From: Oscillospiraceae bacterium
Lineage (GTDB): Bacteria; Bacillota; Clostridia; Oscillospirales; Acutalibacteraceae
NCBI GenBank assembly: GCA_028706415.1
Contig: JAQWBK010000035.1
Location: 1-14,569 of the forward strand
Reading direction: 5' to 3'
Length of the DNA: 14,569 nucleotides
Shown: one piece after another, positions 8,701-13,750 of the stretch
How positions within the stretch are numbered: the first letter of the stretch is position 1
How the letters are laid out: every line of letters starts with the position of its first letter
Position numbers and translations under genes: made by a program
The notes under the pieces: generated by a model
The model's database searches: none
The model's input: the letters and a program-made list of their open reading frames with translations, nothing else
Told to the model about the DNA's origin: nothing

Positions 8701-10437
8701 TGTGGGGGTTACCGACACGCCCTCGACGGTAAGCTTAGGTTTTCCGCTCGATGATGATGTTGCGGCAAACATGAGGTTCGGTGTGTTCATCAAGTCTTCT
8801 ATGTCACCATCGCTTGCAGAATTTGACCTTAGCCTGCTTTGAAGAGCTTCGGTTGCCAAAGCAGACTTAATCATATAGTCCCCCGCCTGTTCGATAAAGC
8901 CGCTGTTTAGGGTTTGTTCCCGGATGCTTTCAAGCATTTGACCTTTTTCTTTTGCAGTCAATTCATCGACAATTCTTTGACCGTCAATCTGCTGATATAC
9001 AAACATTCCCGTTAGATTTTCAATGGCTTCTTTTGTAACAATCTTATAAGATACTTGGTTTCCCGATACGCTTGTGATTTGACCGTATACAACATCAGAA
9101 TAGTTGCTGCTGATAACCGCATCAAAACTTCCGGTATAGAAAACCAGAATATCGCCGATATCAAACGCCGGTGCCGTGGTTTGCCCAAGGGCAGCGCGGG
9201 CTGCCGTATCATAATCCTGCTTATTGACACTGCCGTTTGCAGTGGGCAGTGTATCCACTTTGTATACAATGGTGTCCGGCAATAGAAGAACGTCTTTTAT
9301 ATCGTCTTCATTAAGACTTTCAAATCCGTAGACGTTTCCGTTTACCGATGTAATTCGGATATAGGCGATAGCATCATTGTCATAGGCGTGATTGGCGTCG
9401 TTTGTATAATCGCGGTCGTTGGGATGAATATTTTCGTAAATACAGACAATATTGCCTACCGCAAGGCTTCCCCCCGACATCGTGAATGTTCCCGCAATGT
9501 GTTCTGCTCCTTCGCCATTGCCCAGCAATGTAGCTGCAAGAACATCATATACGGTGCCGCCCACCGTATATTTCATTTCCTCTGTATCCTTGATAAATAT
9601 AACCTTGTTGTTGTGTTGCAGGTTATCTGCTTCATCCTTTGCGATAATAAAATAACAGGTGCGAATCATTTCTTCTTTATCAACAAATGTAAGCCCATCT
9701 CCAAGGGTTAATTCATAGGTAGCACCCGGTTTAAATCCTTCCGGTGCAAAGACTGTATAGTTTAAACCGTTGTCTAAAACCTCAATTTTGACAGGGTCAG
9801 AACCGTCTTTTGTTACAAGAATGAGGTTTGCCTTAACCTTTGCGGCACTATCAAAATCCCCGGTAACATCAAATCCTACAGAGGGAAGCTGGTCGGACAA
9901 GCTAAAGGATGTAATGTTTAGCGTCTGCATGACGGCCATCTGTTCATAAACGGCAGTAAGCACAAAATCAGATTCTATCACATGGTCGTTTTGGAAATAT
10001 GTGTTACCGTCCGCCAAAACCCATCCAACAAAGAAATGCCCGTCTTTGTTGGGTGTCGGCATCTCCCCCCTAAAGGGGTATCCTTCTCCTGCCTGAATGG
10101 GTGGGATTGGGTCCGCGCCATCGGTATTAAAACCAATGGTATGCAATACGGGTGTTAAACTGCTTAGATTGCCTACAAGATATTCTCTGATAAGCTCGGA
10201 ATCAATTTTGTCAACAACGCCGTCGCCATTGACATCCGCGTTTTTCAGATTGATTGAAACCTCTTCGCCGCTTATGTATCGCTCAATCAGAAGTATATCC
10301 TCTAACTCTACTTTGCCGCTATCGTTCGCGTCACCATAAAGAATGTCACTTCCTGCCGCCATTGTTATAAAACCGGCAGGTATCATTGTGAACAGCATAC
10401 AAACGATCAGAAGCACACTCATAAATCGCTTTTTCAT
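2767..10437 (-). CDS. Giant sortase-anchored, dockerin- and cohesin-containing surface protein
   Basis: The protein has 2556 residues; AGGAGG (10447-10452) lies 9 nt before the ATG. Modules in order: signal peptide (1-28); dockerin-like pair of calcium loops (33-96); InlB-type repeat (98-165); Ig/fibronectin-like region (170-268); large beta-rich core of unknown family with a helical insert (about 560-975; insert 680-800); two more InlB-type repeats with the GYTFAGW signature (1349-1489); Ig-like modules (1495-1670); a segment resembling PLAT (1678-1767); cohesin-like domain (1953-2090); Ig-like repeats alternating with two GHTW...CxxCGxTK linkers (2088-2423); an X2-like Ig domain (2425-2512); and APKTG sorting motif, TM helix and basic tail (2519-2556). 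It is thus exported and probably joined to peptidoglycan by a sortase not in this window. No catalytic domain is recognised; adhesion or scaffolding is inferred. It shares a transcript with the two-TM gene upstream (34 nt gap). Confidence 0.93.
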   Translation of the reverse strand: MKKRFMSVLLIVCMLFTMIPAGFITMAAGSDILYGDANDSGKVELEDILLIERYISGEEVSINLKNADVNGDGVVDKIDSELIREYLVGNLSSLTPVLHTIGFNTDGADPIPPIQAGEGYPFRGEMPTPNKDGHFFVGWVLADGNTYFQNDHVIESDFVLTAVYEQMAVMQTLNITSFSLSDQLPSVGFDVTGDFDSAAKVKANLILVTKDGSDPVKIEVLDNGLNYTVFAPEGFKPGATYELTLGDGLTFVDKEEMIRTCYFIIAKDEADNLQHNNKVIFIKDTEEMKYTVGGTVYDVLAATLLGNGEGAEHIAGTFTMSGGSLAVGNIVCIYENIHPNDRDYTNDANHAYDNDAIAYIRITSVNGNVYGFESLNEDDIKDVLLLPDTIVYKVDTLPTANGSVNKQDYDTAARAALGQTTAPAFDIGDILVFYTGSFDAVISSNYSDVVYGQITSVSGNQVSYKIVTKEAIENLTGMFVYQQIDGQRIVDELTAKEKGQMLESIREQTLNSGFIEQAGDYMIKSALATEALQSRLRSNSASDGDIEDLMNTPNLMFAATSSSSGKPKLTVEGVSVTPTFIYAKRFNGGIGIKLEVCLTLSIDTMVTPTTKSSLKIELSAAFEEEIAVGFKVDVDDKWDGIILEELDVTVSVDIQNYTSVSVGAKIYTVGETEKQKWEALSDNYIGSKASPKTRDMIRQIDKLANKLDVLMKTGEPDEEGILDKIKALKNQLPKVEVGGVEYSVDQLEAALGAKDISSSFNEVFSAKTKPEAKVGLEQLMNRYTEMINQESQWVEVFNKELFEKEFHIKIIAIKISLNFIVRAHVNIALGADIEYEVGKRYTFWIHVFEKEAGSSEIDLLDERFGFQFYVMGTLGLKVGIKAELAVGIISTKIASVGANVEFGPYVKLYGYFVYIYQKLRPANTQSWNVSEEMLGALYIDFGLYITVNFKAQAFDDKFVYEPTLFDGEFPLLTVGTRQNVYDFSFHPDKKDILYIDDEDADSSTGITMSLPQVYRGMQTIDLVTGQKTQKTYSFDNYHVTFNDSRFSINNKGVINVHVPSTGVRYIQAEMRIVWKVDKLAFSKFDTDITVPVIWTNMTTTERSEKFNVSVAVGNLEEGYQTVWNDRYSRLDVFDLPTEQEILERILYPLYDDNGKNLRYGEVIGYNDQSTGLSITSDRVFLFDISPKTYNITVKDVHHADGSVTDLTLKTQYGKSFNFDELKQTGKDNSAASEYTSFSNLLDKDGNMFDMSSIVNLEFIAKYGTNPEFTANYIDNAKTATCTFVGVVGVDPVTITFKSRTIPNLGDLNAYVREKAGEGAIIADISPVIERTEHSINYVVTCKLAEPAPVYYVIFDTKGGDPIKTHEYMKGSVLFPVEPTRTGYTFAGWYYAVDHTPFSFDGKLMPAHNLPLFATWTANTYTLTFDPGDYGEVTTQAQVYDQPIYQFPPSPTNDMFKFLGWYDGDGIKMQPGVLYQKASDQTFEGHWELKKTFNPDWIICNANQTSDYNKQVQAVSFSMASGYESLKSSIVVEYKQQGADTWTSSKPFNAGGYDVKFTRPSDGNYLDMGEKVVSGAVIIKRIPMVTGGGNLAAPAVYARGGSVAIGRPTGILGDGEISYILLKSDASRTYTNTTGFFTDLPAGTYIAYVSVAEGNNYLAATSNANSITVTGYQSGPYSAQIRIVTTDGTDAQITGGLYVRTPSGLKTKSHSTILDHGGNDFEAGDDHTYELGGGLVPWGITGGWIFKGSNKGVRPAWSFTSYLRIYGDGTKWSGWVNNYISGNEVGENVTLEKYDENFLRRNITTKVPLSDNIGNIDLAQTTNYSYSHDCTITDQFMNNYNPMDYVGSPIFSVTSGNPAYDSFIILTGMTSFEIDNKGLAEYLKLFGGEAPKYTISLEYPRNTVNNINNVDRNKIETVLLSTNIPAQAYQGANTGTQQTSFAMPMSLMLRSGTGAVNLLIDADDVVLNRGKEFEVPLTVSTDTPIWGVLAGVSFDISVLELTEVATGSIFSEEQFTLQRDLTTGTFRFLTTRTTLDTVVPAGTLITLRFLVRDGAEDKATEICIELLEAVNTVASVSVEKGVNMNVTIDNTAPILTGDINGKTFCEATEFIAADENIDTVEVNGQSVEIVNNTFTVQPFDGISTIVLTDKAGNTTTVTITVNDGHTWTPGQITKPATYFEDGEQECACRVCGETKLVAIPKLIDTTSPAGNISIDTHNWNSFLNTVTFGLFFKETQTVSVSASDAESGVDKIYYSLSDRALSETEAENIADWAEFSDSFNIDPNNNHVVYVKITDKTGNSTIINTDGIVLDNIIPQISGVTDGAVYCEAVTVTVSDDNLHTVTLNGEEVSLNNGQVTVNPAAGEQTIIATDKSGNSTSVTITVNDGHTWDSGVVTVEPTAEKEGLITYTCTFCGVTKTEPIEKLPPSMTKGEGRSYRLGDGGTLIFRSNAAFEDFIHVTVDGDVLHPSHYNLSDGSIVIELKEEYLETLSAGTYTIGIVSTSGTASAEFTIEEKKQDDKAPKTGDNSNMYLWFALLFVSGGMAIALNIKSKKRKAVK
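2770..2883 (-). other. Cell-wall sorting signal (residues 2519-2556)
   Basis: APKTGDNSN is followed by a roughly 20-residue hydrophobic helix (MYLWFALLFVSGGMAIALNI) and the tail KSKKRKAVK. Motif, membrane segment and positive tail form a complete sortase substrate signal. The first residue is Ala rather than the usual Leu of LPxTG. Confidence 0.88.
4168..4581 (-). other. Cohesin-like domain of the giant protein (residues 1953-2090)
   Basis: The segment begins GAVNLLIDADDVVLNRGKEF, continues EVPLTVSTDTPIWGVLAGVS, then FDISVLELTEVATGSIF, then PAGTLITLRFLVRDGA. This follows the cohesin pattern: a strand, the G.EF.VPV strand, the G...SFD strand with LEL.EV..G.IF, and the G.L..LRF strand before an ECI.I end. 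A bacterial Ig-like fold of a different family is the alternative. Confidence 0.68.
10150..10341 (-). other. Dockerin-like module of the giant protein (residues 33-96)
   Basis: Two EF-hand-like loops, GDANDSGKVELED (Asp36, Asn38, Ser40, Asp47) and ADVNGDGVVDKID (Asp68, Asn70, Asp72, Asp79), each followed by a helix with a hydrophobic/basic face (ILLIERYI; SELIREYL). This is the duplicated calcium-loop layout of type I dockerins. Its place directly after the signal peptide is unusual, since dockerins are mostly C-terminal. Confidence 0.8.
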
Positions 10438-10471
10438 TCTTTAAATCCTCCTCATATTGTTTGTTTTTTTA

Positions 10472-10762
10472 TTATTTCCGGTAACGAATACAAAGTAATG
10501 TAATTGCAACTGCCGCCATGAAACTGATGATTCCCACCAATATATAACTGCCGACATTTTCATACAACATGATTGCACCCATCATTCCCGATATTTCGTC
10601 GCCATGTTCACCGCCTGATAACGATCCAATTGCTTTCAACAGTGAAAACGACAACAGGACACAAAGAACAGAAAGACTGGCCTGTATACGGGTTTCTCTT
10701 TTGCGGCGATATCGCTTTAGCAGTGTTTTGACATCGTTCAAGCGTTCTGCGGTCGTATACAT
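10472..10762 (-). CDS. Small two-TM protein, paralogue of the sigma-adjacent protein
   Basis: The protein has 96 residues. A short basic cytoplasmic N-terminus (TAERLNDVKTLLKRYRRKRE) leads to TM1 (about 28-47), an extracytoplasmic loop (48-69), TM2 (about 70-93) and a short RYRK tail. It matches the 124-residue protein at 12158-12532 in layout and sequence: T-x-ER(L/V)xxVK at the start and N/S-x-G-x-Y-I-L-(V/I)-G ending in T-(L/I)-L-C-x-R. The start is supported by a GAGGGG box (10772-10777) 9 nt before the ATG. It lies beyond the terminator that closes the sigma operon and 34 nt before the giant gene, so it is the first gene of the surface-protein unit. The function is unknown; an anti-sigma-like or signalling partner role is inferred from the paralogy. 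Confidence 0.8.
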   Translation of the reverse strand: MYTTAERLNDVKTLLKRYRRKRETRIQASLSVLCVLLSFSLLKAIGSLSGGEHGDEISGMMGAIMLYENVGSYILVGIISFMAAVAITLLCIRYRK

Positions 10763-10868
10763 TTTGTTTATCCCCTCTCCTAGAAATTATCGAAAAGTCC
10801 TCTCACTTATATAAATACATAAAACCGAAAAACTACGCACCTGAAATCAAAAATATTTTATTTTCCAT

Positions 10869-10891
10869 AAAAAAAGCTGCCTTTCGGCAGC
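10869..10891 (-). terminator. Terminator of the sigma/PrsW operon
   Basis: On the - strand GCTGCC, a GAAA tetraloop and GGCAGC (10876-10891) run into seven T (10869-10875). The stem is perfect and the stable loop class (GNRA) is typical. It starts 15 nt after the PrsW stop and isolates this operon from the surface-protein unit. Confidence 0.92.
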
Positions 10892-10906
10892 GAAAAGAAT
10901 TTCCGG

Positions 10907-11548
10907 TTAATTCGGTTGTTGCGGCAGGTGTTTTAATAGCTTGCCTAAAATCCTGCCGATTACTAATGTAAGAAGGGGCAGAGCGAACGCAATAAATTGC
11001 ACAGACCCGCCATAGGCAATTAATAGGTTATAAGCCGCATGGAAGGTGATGGCTGCACATAAAAGCCCAAAGGTGCCCGCCATTTTAAGCCAACTGCGCT
11101 GCCACACATACACCATACCGGAGCCGACAATGGCGCCGCAGATGATGTGCATTGCTCCCGTTCCAAAGCCGCGTATCAATAAAAATGAAAGCTCTGCCGC
11201 ACCGTTTTGTATGAGATAGCAGGTGTTTTCAAAGGTGGCGAAGCCTGCGGCAACAATCAGCATGGCGGCAAAAACCTCTTTGGGTTTTGGCTCAAAGATC
11301 AGCAGATAAAAAAGTATCGGCAGCAGTTTCATAATTTCTTCTATAACCGGAGCAATCTGCGTGGTGGCATCTTGCAAATCTGCATTGTAATATCCCGCGA
11401 AAAAGGTGTTGAGATAAGCGGAAAGCAGACACATACTCATGCCGCCTATGAAAAAAAGGAAAACTCGGAAGTGCTTTTTGCCCACGCAAAACATCGCAAC
11501 CAGAAGAGGGGCAGCTATGCATACAAAAACATTTTCAATATAAGTCAT
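10907..11548 (-). CDS. prsW: PrsW-family intramembrane protease
   Basis: The protein has 213 residues with about eight hydrophobic segments. It carries the four conserved PrsW motifs: PVIEEIMK (Glu70, Glu71), GFATFEN (Glu107, Asn108), a central His134 in GTGAMHIICGAIVGSG, and FHAAYN (His170, Asn174). Known members make the first cut in membrane anti-sigma factors, as with RsiW in Bacillus subtilis and the anti-sigma-T factor in Clostridioides difficile. Here it is encoded in the same operon as a sigma factor and a two-TM protein, which fits that role. The ATG overlaps the TGA of the upstream gene (ATGA, 11545-11548), and GGTGGAGG precedes it, so the two are translationally coupled. A perfect terminator follows. 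All catalytic-type residues are present. Confidence 0.92.
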   Translation of the reverse strand: MTYIENVFVCIAAPLLVAMFCVGKKHFRVFLFFIGGMSMCLLSAYLNTFFAGYYNADLQDATTQIAPVIEEIMKLLPILFYLLIFEPKPKEVFAAMLIVAAGFATFENTCYLIQNGAAELSFLLIRGFGTGAMHIICGAIVGSGMVYVWQRSWLKMAGTFGLLCAAITFHAAYNLLIAYGGSVQFIAFALPLLTLVIGRILGKLLKHLPQQPN

Positions 11549-12174
11549 GCCTCCACCGCCTTTCGCGTAGCGGGCAGCAAAATAAACAGCGATGCCGACA
11601 GCAGAAAATCAAACCAGAAATATGGATTTGTAAGGGTGTCGCTCACCCAAAAGCAGGACGCTGTCCAAAGACCATATTCTATGACAATAATAGACAATAC
11701 CGCTATATGGAAAAATTGACGGTTTCGCCTTACGTCGTTTTGTCGTCTGGCGAAGATCATCCCCCTAATCGAAAGCCATGCGGCAACCATTGTTATGCCG
11801 CACATCAGGAGATTACCTAATATTTCGCCGTGTGTCATATAAAAAATCATCAGCGGAACACCAATGACGGGAGCCAGCCATGCTGCGGGATGATGAAATC
11901 TTCTTTCCCCCGGAGTGGAAAGGGTAAAATCAAGGGTGAGCAAAAACACAAAGCTGGCAATCCAAGCAAGCTCCGACACATAGAAAACCTGAGGTGTAGA
12001 ATTAAATAAAAGCATGTAAAGGCTCCAGTGGAGCGATCCCAGCGTAAATGTGCCAAAAAAACAGGTCAGCAAGAAGTATGGCTGGCTACGGGCTTTGTAA
12101 AACGACATGCCCGCACCTACCCCTGCTGCAAAGGTTACAGCGAGCTGGGAGACATTGTCAATCAGCTCGATCAT
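11545..12174 (-). CDS. Seven-TM protein of unknown family in the sigma/PrsW operon
   Basis: The protein has 209 residues. ATG 12174 is chosen because AGGAGG (12181-12186) lies 6 nt before it; the adjacent ATG at 12177 is too close to the box, and the longer frame (from 12321) would overlap the upstream gene completely. About seven hydrophobic helices are visible (approximate residues 8-25, 34-56, 64-84, 98-114, 119-137, 156-174, 184-200), with a basic cytoplasmic loop FARRQNDVRRNRQ (141-153). No catalytic or ligand-binding motif is recognised. The fold resembles the seven-helix input modules attached to some bacterial kinases, so it could be a sensor or a partner of PrsW, but this is a guess. 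It overlaps the upstream gene by 17 nt and prsW by 4 nt. Confidence 0.85.
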   Translation of the reverse strand: MIELIDNVSQLAVTFAAGVGAGMSFYKARSQPYFLLTCFFGTFTLGSLHWSLYMLLFNSTPQVFYVSELAWIASFVFLLTLDFTLSTPGERRFHHPAAWLAPVIGVPLMIFYMTHGEILGNLLMCGITMVAAWLSIRGMIFARRQNDVRRNRQFFHIAVLSIIVIEYGLWTASCFWVSDTLTNPYFWFDFLLSASLFILLPATRKAVEA

Positions 12175-12532
12175 CATTATCCTCCTGTTTCTGTTTTTTC
12201 GGCTCCTTTTCCTGCTTTCGATTGTGAAGATTAATACGGTAGCATAGAATCGTAAAACACACGCCCAAAGTGAAAGCAAGCAAACCAATAAGAATATACC
12301 CGAGTAGGCCGCTTTCGTCAAAAATACTTGCCGTCAAGCCGGGATATGCATACGAATCGCCGGGCAGCTTCTCCATAATCCCCGGCATAGCAAAGGACAG
12401 CCCCGTAATGAGCATCAAGCAGGCAGCGGCAGAGGATATACCAATGATCCGTCCCCGCCGTATGCGCTTTTTCCCGCTGATTTCCATTGCCCGCAGTTTC
12501 ACGGCAGCAACACGCTCCTCAGTATTTCTCAT
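12158..12532 (-). CDS. Two-TM protein next to the sigma factor; candidate anti-sigma
   Basis: The protein has 124 residues. A GGGAGG box ends 8 nt before ATG 12532. The cytoplasmic N-terminus (TEERVAAVKLRAMEISGKKR, 4-23) leads to TM1 (about 28-49), an extracytoplasmic loop of about 25 residues, TM2 (about 76-98) and a long, highly charged cytoplasmic tail (KQEKEPKKQKQEDNDD). It overlaps the end of the sigma gene by 14 nt, the usual arrangement for a co-translated anti-sigma factor, and PrsW is encoded two genes on. It lacks the zinc-binding HxxxCxxC motif of ZAS anti-sigmas, so if it binds sigma it does so through another fold. A shorter paralogue is encoded at 10472-10762. The sigma-binding role is inferred from position only. 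Confidence 0.85.
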   Translation of the reverse strand: MRNTEERVAAVKLRAMEISGKKRIRRGRIIGISSAAACLMLITGLSFAMPGIMEKLPGDSYAYPGLTASIFDESGLLGYILIGLLAFTLGVCFTILCYRINLHNRKQEKEPKKQKQEDNDDRAD

Positions 12533-13076
12533 TGGTAATTCCCTCCCTTTCCAGTCGTTTTCGCAGCGAGTTTTTCCCCCGATAAATCAAATCCGCAACC
12601 TGCTTTTTACTTTTTCTCATAACGGCAGCAGCTTCGGCATGGCACATATTCTCAAAATAGACGAGATACAGCACTTCACGGTAATCAGGGCTTAACTGTT
12701 CCATACACAAATGTAATATCTGGTCACGCTCCTGTGTTTTTACAATGTCCTCAATGAGTATTTCGCTTTCCGGTTCGTTTTTAAGCTTTTCCAAATCAAA
12801 GCAGTAGCACAGTTTATTCTTTGCAAGAAAGCGCAGGGCAAGATGACGGGCAGTTTTATAAAGATACGATTTAAAACCGCCGTCCCGCAAATTAGGGTGT
12901 TTTAAGATCATGCGGGCAAACGCCTCAATCATTAAATCCTCTGCATCGTGAATATCGTGAATATAGCCGTTTATGTAAAAAGTCAGGCTGTTGCCGTATC
13001 GTTCCATCAGCGATTCCAGTCCGCTTTCATCACCGTCAGAATAGCGATGGTATAAGGTTTCATCGCTTATCAACAC
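12519..13076 (-). CDS. Sigma-70 family RNA polymerase sigma factor (ECF type)
   Basis: The protein has 185 residues from a GTG start; GAGGG lies 6 nt before it, and the next codon (TTG) is also a possible start. Region 2 spans about 17-85 and includes the core-binding HDAEDLMIEAFARM segment (43-56) and the -10 recognition helix FKSYLYKTARHLALRFLAK (68-86). A linker with an acidic ESEILIED stretch follows, then region 4 (about 120-178) with LSPDYREVLYLVYFENM and the -35 recognition helix AAAVMRKSKKQVADLIYRGK. There is no region 1.1 or 3, which fits the ECF/group 4 size. It heads the operon with the two-TM protein, seven-TM protein and PrsW, and is the likely activator of this locus. Two sigma-A-like promoters lie upstream, separated from it by a small disrupted ORF. 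Confidence 0.93.
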   Translation of the reverse strand: MLISDETLYHRYSDGDESGLESLMERYGNSLTFYINGYIHDIHDAEDLMIEAFARMILKHPNLRDGGFKSYLYKTARHLALRFLAKNKLCYCFDLEKLKNEPESEILIEDIVKTQERDQILHLCMEQLSPDYREVLYLVYFENMCHAEAAAVMRKSKKQVADLIYRGKNSLRKRLEREGITNEKY

Positions 13077-13140
13077 AACAATCCCTCTTTCCTCTTCTAA
13101 ATTGACCTATTATGAGTTAACACGATAATCGGAATGTTTT

Positions 13141-13326
13141 TTATACCTCGTCAGCTACAAGGCTGTATTTTTCGTATTTATAAGCAAGGAATGCTTTTAG
13201 CCTGTAAACTTCCAATCACTTGCGCGAGCTGGGCAGACATTCGGCATTTTTTAGAGCCGAATCAACAGCGTCATCCCTGCTTTTAATGTAATGAAAGGGA
13301 GAAAATATAATTTTGAAAGTGTTCAT
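13141..13326 (-). pseudogene. Small ORF with an internal TGA upstream of the sigma gene
   Basis: From ATG 13326 the frame gives 36 residues (MNTFKIIFSPFHYIKSRDDA, then VDSALKNAECLPSSRK), meets TGA at 13216-13218, and continues open for 24 codons (LEVYRLKAFLAYKYEKYS, then LVADEV) to TAA 13141-13143. Both halves look like real protein, and AAG-TGA-TTG would be restored by a single change to TGG (Trp). GAGAAGG (13335-13341) lies 8 nt before the ATG and a sigma-A promoter lies just upstream, so it is likely transcribed as the leader of the sigma operon. Neighbouring genes use TGA as stop and TGG as Trp, so recoding is unlikely. I do not recognise the family. It is either a recently broken gene or a 36-residue leader peptide. 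Confidence 0.5.
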
Positions 13327-13364
13327 ATTCAACACCTTCTCTTCACTCAAAATGTTACAAATTT

Positions 13365-13393
13365 ATTATACATCAAAAATATGTACAAAGCAA
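13365..13393 (-). promoter_or_regulatory. Sigma-A-like promoter facing the sigma operon
   Basis: On the - strand TTGCTT (13388-13393), a 17-nt spacer and a perfect TATAAT (13365-13370). It lies 39 nt before the small ORF and about 290 nt before the sigma gene. Confidence 0.65.
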
Positions 13394-13535
13394 CCAAATG
13401 AAAACGTTGCGGCATTTCACCTTTCTTTAAAATAAAGCCTTCATTGCCTTTAACGGGTTTCAAACCGAATATATATAAAAACGCTCGACATCATGCAGTT
13501 TCTAACGCAGAAAAACGAGTGTACGAAAAATATTT

Positions 13536-13564
13536 TTTATAAATTTGAAAATATCCCTTGACAA
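13536..13564 (-). promoter_or_regulatory. Second sigma-A-like promoter facing the sigma operon
   Basis: On the - strand TTGTCA (13559-13564), a 17-nt spacer and TATAAA (13536-13541), 5 of 6 consensus bases in each box. It is about 170 nt upstream of the first promoter and overlaps a TTGACA box on the + strand. Confidence 0.5.
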
Positions 13565-13643
13565 ATGCTGTGTTCGAAAAGCTATATTTTAAAGCCCAAA
13601 ATAAAATTGGTTTTACAAAACTTGGACAAACCCCCTTGACAAA
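13555..13643. repeat. Direct repeat CCCTTGACAAA, two copies 78 bp apart
   Basis: CCCTTGACAAA occurs at 13555-13565 and again at 13633-13643 on the + strand. The second copy contains the stop codon at which the VirB6-like frame opens. The copies could be -35 elements, protein-binding sites, or a footprint of recombination. Confidence 0.6.
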
Positions 13644-13750
13644 ACTCTTACAACGACAAGTTAAGTGAAATATGGCAGCTACTCACCCAATCACCCGAAA
13701 CATTTAAAGGTGGAACGATATGGAATGTAGTTGTTGATATTCATGGTGCA

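Larger units (their letters stand above)
13327..13639. other. AT-rich intergenic region between divergent modules
   Basis: No protein gene is supported here. The stretch contains the two - strand promoters, a + strand TTGACA (13558-13563) with TATATT 19 nt on (13583-13588, spacing long), and one copy of an 11-bp direct repeat. It is the likely junction between the cargo block and the conjugation gene to its right. Confidence 0.55.

Noticed and set aside
12175..12321. 48-residue N-terminal extension of the seven-TM protein
   Set aside because: It would lie wholly inside the two-TM gene in another frame; AGGAGG at 12181-12186 is placed for ATG 12174.
13216..13218. TGA read as tryptophan or selenocysteine
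   Set aside because: Several neighbouring genes end with TGA and use TGG for Trp, and I see no selenocysteine-type hairpin directly after the codon; a nonsense mutation is simpler.
13558..13588. + strand promoter TTGACA - 19 nt - TATATT for the VirB6-like gene
   Set aside because: Spacing is long and the downstream gene has no usable start, so it is mentioned as intergenic content only.
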